Source of the DNA: Massilia sp. KIM
GTDB taxonomy: Bacteria > Pseudomonadota > Gammaproteobacteria > Burkholderiales > Burkholderiaceae_D
NCBI RefSeq assembly: GCF_002007115.1
Contig: NZ_MVAD01000001.1
Span: 2,046,001 to 2,110,000 of the forward strand
Direction of reading: 5' to 3'
Length of the DNA stretch: 64,000 nucleotides
In this document: piece after piece, positions 25,149 to 32,711 of the stretch
Layout of the letters: the number at the start of each line of letters is the position of its first letter
How positions within the stretch are numbered: position 1 is the stretch's first letter
Notes under the pieces: model-generated
Seen by the model: only the letters and a program-made list of their open reading frames with translations
Told to the model about the DNA's origin: nothing
Database searches by the model: none
Made by a program: the position numbers and the translations under genes

Positions 25149-26203
25149 GCACCAGCGACCAACCCATCAAACTCACCTCCTTCTCCCACGGCGGCGGCTG
25201 CGGCTGCAAGATCGCGCCCGGCGTGCTGGCCGAGATCCTGCAGAAGTCGAGCGGCTTCCCGGTGCCGAAGGAGCTGATGGTGGGCATCGAGACGGCGGAC
25301 GACGCCGCCGTCTACAAGCTCAACGACGAGCAGGCCCTGATCGCCACCACCGACTTCTTCATGCCCATCGTCGACGATCCCTTCGACTTCGGCCGCATCG
25401 CCGCCACCAACGCCATCTCCGACGTGTACGCGATGGGCGGCACGCCGATCATGGCCCTGGCCCTGGTCGGCATGCCGATCAACAAGCTGCCGCTGGAGAC
25501 CATCGGCCAGATCATCCGTGGCGGCGAATCGGTGTGCGCCGAAGCCGGCATCCCGATCGCCGGCGGCCACACCATCGATTCGGTCGAGCCGATCTACGGC
25601 CTGGTGGTGATGGGCCTGGTGCATCCCTCCAAGGTCAAGCGCAACGCCGACGCCAGGGCCGGCGACCTGCTGGTGCTGGGCAAGCCGCTGGGCGTGGGCG
25701 TGCTGTCGGCGGCGCTCAAGAAGGACGTGCTGGGCGCCGAAGGCTATGCCGCCATGATCGCCAACACCACCAAGCTGAACAAGCCGGGCCGCCTGCTGGC
25801 CGACATGCCGGGCGTACACGCCCTGACCGACGTGACCGGCTTCGGCCTGCTGGGCCACCTGCTGGAACTGGCGCGCGGCGCCGGACTGTCGGCCCAGCTG
25901 GACATGGGCGCCGTGCCGCTGCTGCCCGGCGTGCTGCAACTGGCCCACGACGGGTATTTCACCGGCGCGTCCGGCCGCAACTGGGACGCCTATGGCAAGG
26001 ACGTGGCGCTGGACGCCGGCATCAGCGACGCCCAGCGCGCCCTGCTGACCGACCCCCAGACCTCGGGCGGCCTGCTGGTCTCCTGCGATCCGGGTTCGGT
26101 GGACGCGGTGCTCGACCTGTTCCGCCGCGAAGGCTTCGGCGAGGCCGCCGTGATCGGCCGCATGGAAGCCGGCTCGCCGGGCGGGCGCGTGCGCGTCGCC
26201 TGA
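25145..26203 (+). CDS. selD: Selenide, water dikinase (selenophosphate synthetase)
   Basis: Makes selenophosphate from selenide and ATP. The 352-residue product opens with LTSFSHGGGCGCKIAPG: Cys19 is at the Cys/Sec position and Lys22 is the catalytic lysine. Phosphate and metal motifs follow (GIETADDAAVY, ATTDFFMPIVDDPFDFGRIAATNAISDVYAMGG, AGGHTID). TDVTGFGLLGHL and TDPQTSGGLL are also diagnostic. It overlaps senB by 4 nt. No selA/selB or 2-selenouridine synthase gene is in the window, so the selenophosphate may feed the SenB product, tRNA modification elsewhere, or both. Confidence 0.96.
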   Translation: MSTSDQPIKLTSFSHGGGCGCKIAPGVLAEILQKSSGFPVPKELMVGIETADDAAVYKLNDEQALIATTDFFMPIVDDPFDFGRIAATNAISDVYAMGGTPIMALALVGMPINKLPLETIGQIIRGGESVCAEAGIPIAGGHTIDSVEPIYGLVVMGLVHPSKVKRNADARAGDLLVLGKPLGVGVLSAALKKDVLGAEGYAAMIANTTKLNKPGRLLADMPGVHALTDVTGFGLLGHLLELARGAGLSAQLDMGAVPLLPGVLQLAHDGYFTGASGRNWDAYGKDVALDAGISDAQRALLTDPQTSGGLLVSCDPGSVDAVLDLFRREGFGEAAVIGRMEAGSPGGRVRVA

Positions 26204-26204
26204 G

Positions 26205-27410
26205 TCAGGGCAGCAGCGCTTCCAGCCGGGCCGCGACGAGCGCGGCCTGCTCGCCGTCCTGGTAGCCGCGGTAGCGCCGGGCGAAGTCCTGCGCCACCGC
26301 GCGATGGCGCGCCCCACCGAGCAGCGCGCGCACCATCCCGTCCCAATCCCGCCCCTGCCCCGCCGCCGGGGCGAACTCGCGCGCATTGATGCCGGCGCCA
26401 AGCTGGCGCACACGGCGCGCCAGCAGAAAGCTTTCCGCCGAATGCGGCAGCAGCAGCGCCGGCACGCCGCCCAGCAGCGCGCGCGTCACGCTGGCCTCGC
26501 CTGCCATGCCGACGAACAGGGCGCAATCCTCGAATGCCCGCCGCAGCGCCACCGGCGCATGCGCATAGCGCAGCGCCGCATGCGTCAGCGGCGGCGGCTT
26601 GCCCGCGGCGACCGCCGGCATGTAGCACAGCACCCGGCAACCCTGGCGCAGCAGCGCCGCCAGGCAGTCGGGCTGCTCGGGCGCGGGCTGGGGAAAATAG
26701 ACGAATGCGCGCGGGCCCTGGCCGCCGGGCCAGTCCGGAGCCACGCCGGTATCCGCAGGCAAATTCGGTCCCAGCCATTCGGTCGTCGCCGTGCGGCCGT
26801 AGTGATCGAGTTCCGGCCAGGTGCACAGCAGGGTGTCGTCGCCGCGCAGCAGGTCGCAGGCGTGGGCGAGCGGCGCGGCGCTTTGCTCGTCCAGCACGGC
26901 GTTGGCGCTCGCCAGCAGGCGCGCCTCGGCCGCCGCCAGGCGCGCGGGCGCGACCTCGCCCTGCAGCGCGAACTGGGGCAAGGGCGCGGCGGCGGGCGGC
27001 ACCGAAAAGCCGGGGCCGACGGCGGCGCTGCGCAAGCCCAGGCTGCGCGCGGCCAGCAGGGCCGTCGGTGCGTAGTCGGCCACGATCAGGTCGGGGCGGT
27101 CGCGCTCGAACAGCGCGCGCCAGCCGCCGCACAGGCCGGCCAGGCCATCGGGATCGAGATAGCCGCAGCCGAGCAGGATCTCGGCCAGGCTGGCCGGCTG
27201 GGGCGGCAAGCCGGATACCGAATGCAGCCACAGCGGCGCCTGCAAGGCTGGCAGCCCAAGCTCGGCCAGCAGCCTGCGCGGCAGCACCAGGTCGCGCAGG
27301 ACCAGGCTCACGCGGTGCCCGCGCGCGATCAGGGGAAGCGCCAGCGCGCGGATGCGGCCCGCGTGTCCCAGGCCGCCGCCCAACTCCCAGCAGAATGAAA
27401 TGTGCGCCAT
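26205..27410 (-). CDS. UGT/MGT-like glycosyltransferase
   Basis: A 401-residue GT-B protein starting MAHISFCWELGGGLGHAGRI, the N-terminal lobe of activity like macrolide/flavonoid UGTs. The acceptor lobe reads HRVSLVLRD and DLIVADYAPTALLAARSLGL. The donor lobe reads RAFVYFPQPAPEQPDCLAALL and LFVGMAGEASVTRALLGGVPALLLPHSAESFLLARRVRQLGAG, where the PSPG-type His/Gln pattern is only partly kept. It faces selD with 1 nt between stops, so it is convergent and not part of that operon. Substrate unknown; a link to the neighbouring selenosugar gene is speculative. Confidence 0.8.
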   Translation of the reverse strand: MAHISFCWELGGGLGHAGRIRALALPLIARGHRVSLVLRDLVLPRRLLAELGLPALQAPLWLHSVSGLPPQPASLAEILLGCGYLDPDGLAGLCGGWRALFERDRPDLIVADYAPTALLAARSLGLRSAAVGPGFSVPPAAAPLPQFALQGEVAPARLAAAEARLLASANAVLDEQSAAPLAHACDLLRGDDTLLCTWPELDHYGRTATTEWLGPNLPADTGVAPDWPGGQGPRAFVYFPQPAPEQPDCLAALLRQGCRVLCYMPAVAAGKPPPLTHAALRYAHAPVALRRAFEDCALFVGMAGEASVTRALLGGVPALLLPHSAESFLLARRVRQLGAGINAREFAPAAGQGRDWDGMVRALLGGARHRAVAQDFARRYRGYQDGEQAALVAARLEALLP

Positions 27411-27445
27411 GGCCGGCAGTGTAACGCAGCGCCGCGGCTGGCGGC

Positions 27446-29374
27446 TTAGCGCGGCGCAGGCGCCGGCACCTGGACGCTGACGTGGGATGGATAGCGCGCC
27501 GAACGGTAGATGCGGTGGGTCGCGACCCGGAAGTCGCCCGCCTTGGCCTCGAAGATGTTGGGCACGAAGGTCTGCGGATTGCGGTCGATGAGCGGGAACC
27601 AGCTGCTCTGCACCTGCACCATGATGCGGTGGCCCTTGCGGAAGGTGTAGTTCTGGGTGTGCAGGCTGAAGGGATAGGCGAGCACCGCGCCCGGCGCGAT
27701 CGCCTCCGGCTGCTCGAAGCTGCGGCGGTAGCGCCCGCGAAAGACTTCGCTCGATACCATCAGCTGGTAGCCCGACATCGCCCAGTTGCTGCTCATGTGC
27801 TCGGGATAGACGTCGATCAGCTTGACCACCCAGTCCGCGTCGCTGCCGGTGGTGGAGGCGAACAGCTGGGCCTTCACCTCGCCGGCGATGGTGAGGTCGG
27901 CCTCGAGCGGCGCGCTTTCCCAGCTCAGCACGTCCGGCCGTCCGTCGACGAAACGCTGGTCTTCCACCAGCCAGGTCGACCAGCCCGAGCCGCCCGGGAA
28001 GTAGGTCGCCTGGATCGGCCGCTGCCGGTAGGGCACGGGGTGGGCCGGATCCGACAGGTAGCTGTCGAAGCGCGCACCCTCTTCCCTGGGCGGAGCGAAG
28101 GACAGGCTGCGCTCGGGGCCGAAGTAGAGCCTGCGGGTCTCGAGGCCGCTCTTCGGCGGCCAGGCGTCCCAGCGGCGCCAGCGGTTGCTGCCGGCTTCGA
28201 AGGTCAGGGCCTCGGGCAGGTCGAGCGTGCCCCGGTCCTTCAGGTGGTAGGCGAACCAGGGCACTTCGATCTGTTCGCGGTAGTACTTGGCGGTGGCGCT
28301 GTCGAAGCCGATCGCGCCGAGCGAGTCGCCCTGCCCGAAGCGCGCGCCACCGTGCTTCCAGGGGCCGACCACCAGGCGGTTCAGGCCGCGCCGGTCGCGC
28401 GCTTCCAGGGTCTGGTAGATCTTCATCGGCCCGTAGAAATCCTCCTGGTCCCACCAGCCGGCCACGTTCAGCGTCGGCACCTTCACCTCCTGCACCTGGC
28501 TGGCGAAGGCGCGCCGCTTCCAGAAGCCGTCGTAGTCCGGGTGGGCCGCGAAATCGTTCCAGGTCGCGATCCTGTCCCCGAAGACCCGCTGCTTCACGGT
28601 GGACAGCGGGCCCAGGCCCAGGTACCAGGTGTAGGTGTCGTAGCGGTCGAAGGGGAACTGGGCGCTGCCCTTCCCGCTTTCCATCATATAGGCGTACTCG
28701 AAGCCATAGCTCAGGCGGAAGGCCCCGTTGTGGAAAAAGTCGTCGCCCATCCACATGTCGGCCGGCGAGGCCATGGGGGCGATGGCCTTGAGTGCCGGGT
28801 GCGGTTCGAGGCTGGCCATGACGGCAGTCCAGCCCAGGTAGGAATTGCCGAGCATGCCGACCCGGCCGTTATTGTCGGGCACGTTCTTCAGCAGCCAGGC
28901 GATGCTGTCCCAGGCGTCGGTGCCCTCGTCGAGGGCCTGGTGGTCGCCCGCCGTGCGCGCCGGGCGCAGCATGAGGAATTCGCCTTCCGAGCCGAACTTG
29001 CCGCGCAGGTCCTGGAACACCACGATGTAGCCGTCCTCGCCCAGTTCCTTGTAGCGGGTCGCCAGCGCCTCGGCGGAATCGTCGATGCCATAGGGCGTGC
29101 GCAGGAAGAGGAAGGGCAGCGGCTCCTTGTGGTTCCTAGGGACGAAGATCCGGGTTCGCAATCGTACGCCGTCGCGCATGGGGACCATCTCCTCGCGCAT
29201 GGTCCAGGGCTGGGCGCGCGAGCCGCCCGGCTGCGCCGTCTGCAAGCTGGCAGCGCCCCGCTCCTGCGTCCCCTCCTGCGCCCATGCCGAGCCGGAGACC
29301 AGGCCTAGGGCCAGGGCCAAGGCCGAGGCCGAAGCAAGAAGGATGGGTGACACGGTGCTGTCGCGGTAGGTCAT
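27446..29374 (-). CDS. CocE/NonD-type alpha/beta hydrolase (X-Pro dipeptidyl-peptidase family)
   Basis: A 643-residue secreted or periplasmic hydrolase. The ATG at 29374 follows GGAGACG and begins a signal peptide (ALGLVSGSAWA). The catalytic domain opens PMRDGVRLRTRIFVPRN, has the nucleophile in GMLGNSYLGWTA, and includes NVAGWWDQEDFYGPM and a late His region (GPWKHGGARFG). The C-terminal jelly-roll of X-Pro peptidases spans the last 230 residues or so (FPGGSGWSTWL, HRIMVQVQSSWFP). Relatives hydrolyse cocaine esters, beta-lactam esters or X-Pro peptides; the real substrate is unknown. A palindromic operator-like site lies 27 bp upstream. Confidence 0.88.
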   Translation of the reverse strand: MTYRDSTVSPILLASASALALALGLVSGSAWAQEGTQERGAASLQTAQPGGSRAQPWTMREEMVPMRDGVRLRTRIFVPRNHKEPLPFLFLRTPYGIDDSAEALATRYKELGEDGYIVVFQDLRGKFGSEGEFLMLRPARTAGDHQALDEGTDAWDSIAWLLKNVPDNNGRVGMLGNSYLGWTAVMASLEPHPALKAIAPMASPADMWMGDDFFHNGAFRLSYGFEYAYMMESGKGSAQFPFDRYDTYTWYLGLGPLSTVKQRVFGDRIATWNDFAAHPDYDGFWKRRAFASQVQEVKVPTLNVAGWWDQEDFYGPMKIYQTLEARDRRGLNRLVVGPWKHGGARFGQGDSLGAIGFDSATAKYYREQIEVPWFAYHLKDRGTLDLPEALTFEAGSNRWRRWDAWPPKSGLETRRLYFGPERSLSFAPPREEGARFDSYLSDPAHPVPYRQRPIQATYFPGGSGWSTWLVEDQRFVDGRPDVLSWESAPLEADLTIAGEVKAQLFASTTGSDADWVVKLIDVYPEHMSSNWAMSGYQLMVSSEVFRGRYRRSFEQPEAIAPGAVLAYPFSLHTQNYTFRKGHRIMVQVQSSWFPLIDRNPQTFVPNIFEAKAGDFRVATHRIYRSARYPSHVSVQVPAPAPR

Positions 29375-29400
29375 GGACGTCTCCGGTAGCGGTCGAAGCG

Positions 29401-29428
29401 GCATATTTTCATATTTGGAAAAATATGC
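29401..29428. promoter_or_regulatory. A+T-rich palindrome upstream of the CocE-like gene
   Basis: GCATATTTT (29401-29409) and AAAATATGC (29420-29428) are perfect 9-bp inverted repeats 10 bp apart, in a sharply A+T-rich island ahead of a GC-rich gene. A further AAATATATGCC follows at 29437-29447. The layout suits an operator for a dimeric repressor; the regulator is not in view. Confidence 0.55.
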
Positions 29429-29576
29429 GCAAACAGAAATATATGCCATCCGGCGCAAACCGCAAAGCGATTTCGACGCGGCCCGAGGGCGCGAGCACGC
29501 CCTGCTGGCGACCCGAGGGTGCCGGCAAGGGCGAAAGAGCGGACGCCGGAATAGTTTGGCCCGGCGATTGAGGGGA

Positions 29577-30185
29577 CTAGTTGTGAATGTACTTGGCGAA
29601 CACGTCGCTGAAATCGCGCTTGGTATAGGTGTCGAGCATGGCCGTATTCAGGGCCGACAGCAGCTCACCGTAGTGGCTCACCAACCCGCCCTCGGCCGAG
29701 GCGATGTTGAGCTTGTGCACCGAGGCCGTGGCCTCGAGCGCGCGCAGGGCGTTGTCGCGCGCCACCTCGTCGCGCTTTTGCTGCTTGCCGATGGTGATCA
29801 AGGCCTTGTAGATGTCCTTGAGCTGTTCGATATAGGACTTCTTGACGTCGATCGAGAACGGCGTGCCGTCCAGGCTGAACTTGAGTTCGATGTCCATGTC
29901 CAGCGTGCCCGCCGTCTCGATGCTGACTTTTGAAATGTAGTGAGAGGAATATTCGTAGCGCTTGATCGAGCGCTTCGAGGACACCGCCGAGTCGCCGTCG
30001 ACGTGGATCAGCGCCAGGTTGGTGAAGCAGTACTCGTCCTTCTTGCTCTTGATGAGAAAAAAGATCTGCTCGCCGTCTTCGCTGAACAGGTAGTCGTCGG
30101 CGTCGACCTTGTTGTAGTCCGCGGGCCCGACGATGACCCCGATGTCGCTGATGCCCAGTGCTTCCGCCGCTAGTTTCTTGAACAT
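29577..30185 (-). CDS. Bacterial PH-domain protein (YvbH-like)
   Basis: A 202-residue protein. The ATG at 30185 (MFKKLAAEALGIS) has AAGGGGG 7 nt upstream and is preferred to 30212. The first 125 residues or so form a PH-like beta domain (VDADDYLFSEDGEQIFFLIKSKKDEYCFTNLALIHVDG, then RYEYSSHYISKVSIETAG). A helical tail (about 130-200; EQLKDIYKALITIGKQQK and on) resembles the oligomerisation region of YvbH-like proteins. It has lower GC and more Lys than its neighbours. Function unknown. It lies 79 nt after the DUF1906 gene. Confidence 0.8.
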   Translation of the reverse strand: MFKKLAAEALGISDIGVIVGPADYNKVDADDYLFSEDGEQIFFLIKSKKDEYCFTNLALIHVDGDSAVSSKRSIKRYEYSSHYISKVSIETAGTLDMDIELKFSLDGTPFSIDVKKSYIEQLKDIYKALITIGKQQKRDEVARDNALRALEATASVHKLNIASAEGGLVSHYGELLSALNTAMLDTYTKRDFSDVFAKYIHN

Positions 30186-30264
30186 GAACGCCCCCTTGTC
30201 GAAAGCACTCACCTTAGCACTCCTGGATGAGAAAACAATCTCCCAAGCGCGGGCCCGCCAGGCC

Positions 30265-30897
30265 TCATGCAGCCAGCATGAAGAGGCCCGGGTCGCGCTC
30301 CGGATGGCTGGCGTCCGGATCGATGTCGAGCGGCGCGCCGTCGACGCTGATGCGGGCGCCCAGCGACTGGATCAGGTCGTAGCGCATGGCCTGGGCATAG
30401 GCCTGGCTGCCGCAATAGCCGCGCGACTGGGCCAGCCAGCTCAGGGCCGCCAGGCCGCGGTCGACCATGGCGCCGCAGCACAGGCCCGAACCGTACACCC
30501 CGATGCGGTAGCCCGCCGCGCCATTGAGCGCCGCGCGCAGGGCGCCGAAATAGTCCGCGATCGGGCCGTCGACGTCGGCCCGGCTGGCGTCGTAGTCGAC
30601 CGCGAAATAGATCGCGCTGCCGGGCGGCTGTCCGAGCGCGCGCGCCTGGCGCAGGGCGTCGCTGGCGTCCTGCAGGCCTTGCTGGCGCGAGAAATAGCCG
30701 GCGTGGGTGCCGGCGCTTTCCCATACCGCCCCGAGGCGCAGGCCGGCGCCGCACAGGCTGCGCGCCTCGGCGGGGCCGAGGTTCTTGGCCGTGTCGTGGC
30801 TGTAATAGCGGATCACGAAGTCCATGCCCTGCGCACGCAGCGACGCGGCATGGCGGCCCACGTCGAGCGCCGTGTCGAAGCCCTGGAGTACCGCCAT
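30265..30897 (-). CDS. DUF1906 glycoside-hydrolase-like protein
   Basis: A 210-residue TIM-barrel-like protein of the DUF1906 family (Rv2525c-like). Its pattern is GFDTALDVGRHAASLRAQGMDFVIRYYSHDTAKNLGPAEAR, then AIYFAVDYDASRADVDG and YRIGVYGSGLCCGAM. The D-Y-D and F-D-T acidic residues sit where the glycosidase-like site would be. There is no signal peptide in the chosen frame. Members are thought to act on cell-wall or glycan material, often in phage or envelope loci, but activity is not established. It follows the DUF2589 gene by 32 nt. Confidence 0.85.
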   Translation of the reverse strand: MAVLQGFDTALDVGRHAASLRAQGMDFVIRYYSHDTAKNLGPAEARSLCGAGLRLGAVWESAGTHAGYFSRQQGLQDASDALRQARALGQPPGSAIYFAVDYDASRADVDGPIADYFGALRAALNGAAGYRIGVYGSGLCCGAMVDRGLAALSWLAQSRGYCGSQAYAQAMRYDLIQSLGARISVDGAPLDIDPDASHPERDPGLFMLAA

Positions 30898-30929
30898 GCC
30901 CTCTCCCCTTCCCTCGGCTTGGCTGCGGC

Positions 30930-31625
30930 TCAGCCGTGCGGCGCCGGCGCCGGGATGGGCGTGGCGTTGTTGCCGCCGTTGGCGATGATGGGCTTCATCG
31001 TCATGTTCTTGCTGAACATGTCGAGGATCATCTTGATACCTTCGGGAATGGGTTGCTGCTCGGCCTTCACCTCGACATGGTACTTGGCGTCGTTGCTCTT
31101 CTGGTAGGTCTGCTTGTCCGAATTCGACTGGGAATTGTCGTGCGAGACCGAGCCCTTGACCTCGACCGAGAAGCAGCCCCAGCTCGCCTTGGCGTCGAAG
31201 GAACCCTGTTCCTGGGTGTGCGAGGACGATTCGGCGTCGGTTTCGTGGGTGTAGCTGGACTTGACCTCCATGTCGAAGCTGACGTCCACCGAGGTCACCG
31301 CCAGCGAGGGGATGGGCACCATGGTGATCAGGGGGAAGTCGACGTTCAGCTGGGAGTTGGCGGTGCTGACGCTGCCGTCGGCGCCGATCACGGGCTGGCT
31401 CTGGCCCATGGCGATGGTGGCGGTGATCGGCGTGTAGGTGATGTTGCCGCTGGCGTCGCGGGTCTGGTTGAAGCCGGTGTTCAGGATGTACTGGGTCTGG
31501 GTCATCGCCAGGCCCTGCTGCGCGCTCGCGGCGGCCTGCAGCGGCCCGCCGATGAGGGAATCCATCGGCAAGCCGGAAAATTGCTGGGCCATGCTGACCA
31601 GGCCGCCATCGATGCTGTCTGCCAT
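30930..31625 (-). CDS. DUF2589 domain protein
   Basis: A 231-residue protein starting MADSIDGGLVSMAQQFSGLP after AAGGAGACG. The DUF2589-like part includes LPMDSLIGGPLQAAASAQQGLAMTQTQYI, then VDFPLITMVPIPSLAVTSVDVSFDMEVKSS and SWGCFSVEVKGSVSHDN. The C-terminal region is Ser/Asn/Lys-rich and ends in a Pro-Ala tail. The beta-rich middle repeats the theme of the gene at 31844. Function unknown; no signal peptide. It belongs to a set with a second DUF2589-like gene, a small membrane protein and DUF1906. Confidence 0.85.
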   Translation of the reverse strand: MADSIDGGLVSMAQQFSGLPMDSLIGGPLQAAASAQQGLAMTQTQYILNTGFNQTRDASGNITYTPITATIAMGQSQPVIGADGSVSTANSQLNVDFPLITMVPIPSLAVTSVDVSFDMEVKSSYTHETDAESSSHTQEQGSFDAKASWGCFSVEVKGSVSHDNSQSNSDKQTYQKSNDAKYHVEVKAEQQPIPEGIKMILDMFSKNMTMKPIIANGGNNATPIPAPAPHG

Positions 31626-31688
31626 GTTCGTCTCCTTTGCGGTTGGGTGCGGGAAGACCATCCCGCGGTGGGCCGCCGCCCGGAGTCT

Positions 31689-31837
31689 GCGCGGCAGAAG
31701 GGTTCGAGCCAAAACCGTCGAAAACCGAGGAGCGTTTGGTGGTACGCGCAAGCCAATAGCGAGACTATTGGCGCCGCGCGTAGCGCCAAACGCTACCGGT
31801 TTCTCGGCGGTTTGGGCCGAACTTCCTTCTGCCGCGC
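31689..31837. repeat. 149-bp imperfect palindrome between the DUF2589 genes
   Basis: Arms of about 71-73 nt (31689-31759 and 31765-31837) are roughly 80-85% complementary around a 5-nt centre. The middle is perfect (CCAATAG-CGAGA-CTATTGG), and the outer ends are perfect too (GCGCGGCAGAAGG / CCTTCTGCCGCGC). It begins 6 nt after the stop of the upstream gene (31844) and ends 63 nt before the next start. It could be a MITE-like insertion, an mRNA processing structure or a strong attenuator. No flanking target duplication was seen. Confidence 0.85.
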
Positions 31838-31843
31838 AAACTC

Positions 31844-32353
31844 CTATGTAGGCAGCTGCGCGTTCAGTACTTTTTCGTACGCGCCGACCAGGCGCGCATA
31901 GCCGGGCGGCAGCTCGCCGGCCTGGACCACGATCTTGACCTCGGCGCTGTGCGGGCCGCGGTGTCCGAGATTGACCAGGATGTCGGGCGGCAGGTCGGCT
32001 TCGCCGCGCGCGGCTTCGGGCGACAGCGGCGCGGCAAACGAGAAGTCGAGGGTGGTGAGTAATTCCACCCGCTCGATCGCGTGGCTGCGCAGGGGCAGCA
32101 GGGTAATCAGGGGGACCTGCACCTCGCGCTGGGCGACGCTGACCTGGCCGTTGCGGCTGGTTTCGTGCGGCACCCTCAGCACCACGCTGCGCGGTTCCCA
32201 CTGGCCTTCGGGGAAGCGCAGGTCCGCCGGCTGGCCCGGCGCCGGCGTGAAGTACTGGGCCAGCTCTTCCATGTGCTGAGTGGCGACGCTGCGGTGCGCG
32301 TCGACCACCGCGCGCTTGATCCCGGCCAGCAGGCCGCCGAGTTTGATCGACAT
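31844..32353 (-). CDS. Second DUF2589-like protein
   Basis: A 169-residue protein (MSIKLGGLLAGIKRAVVDAHRS) with the same core as its neighbour: VSVAQREVQVPLITLLPLRSHAIERVELLTTLDFSF matches VDFPLITMVPIPSLAVTSVDVSFDMEV. The region after that resembles a beta-sandwich (ILVNLGHRGPHSAEVKIVVQAG). No signal peptide. It lies 6 nt downstream of the small membrane protein gene, so those two are co-transcribed; the large palindrome follows directly. Function unknown. Confidence 0.7.
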   Translation of the reverse strand: MSIKLGGLLAGIKRAVVDAHRSVATQHMEELAQYFTPAPGQPADLRFPEGQWEPRSVVLRVPHETSRNGQVSVAQREVQVPLITLLPLRSHAIERVELLTTLDFSFAAPLSPEAARGEADLPPDILVNLGHRGPHSAEVKIVVQAGELPPGYARLVGAYEKVLNAQLPT

Positions 32354-32359
32354 CGCGCG

Positions 32360-32617
32360 TCAGTCGTGGCGCTGGTCGCGGCGCGGGGTCTGGCCCAGGC
32401 CGTCGATGTGCAGGTGGCCGAGGCGGAAGGACGGCTCGCCCTCCTCCCCCGCGGCGCCGGCACGGCCGTCGCGGCCGTGCACCCAGTCGGGGGCGCGCAC
32501 CCGCGCGGGCTTGCGCAGCGCGATCACGGCGGCGCTCACCGCCAGCATCACCAACACCAGCACCGTCAGCGCCAGTGCGACCGGCAGCGGCAGGATGACA
32601 GCTTCGAGAGGGTCCAT
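32360..32617 (-). CDS. Small single-span membrane protein
   Basis: An 85-residue protein with one long hydrophobic segment (about residues 8-34; LPLPVALALTVLVLVMLAVS). A basic stretch (RKPARVRAPDWVHGRDGR) and a polar tail rich in Gly, Glu, His and Arg follow. It is probably an inner-membrane anchor with a cytoplasmic tail. It is the first gene of the DUF2589 set, with the next start 6 nt downstream. No family recognised. Confidence 0.65.
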   Translation of the reverse strand: MDPLEAVILPLPVALALTVLVLVMLAVSAAVIALRKPARVRAPDWVHGRDGRAGAAGEEGEPSFRLGHLHIDGLGQTPRRDQRHD

Positions 32618-32711
32618 GGCGTTCCTTTCAGCGTGGCTTGCGCGCCCGCCTGAGCCGGCGCAAGACCTTACTCTGCCATTGCCTTGGAAATGGGAAATTG
32701 ATTAAACGCAA

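Noticed and set aside
31689..31837. Insertion sequence
   Set aside because: There is no transposase frame, and the flanks show no target-site duplication. A MITE-like origin remains possible but unproven.
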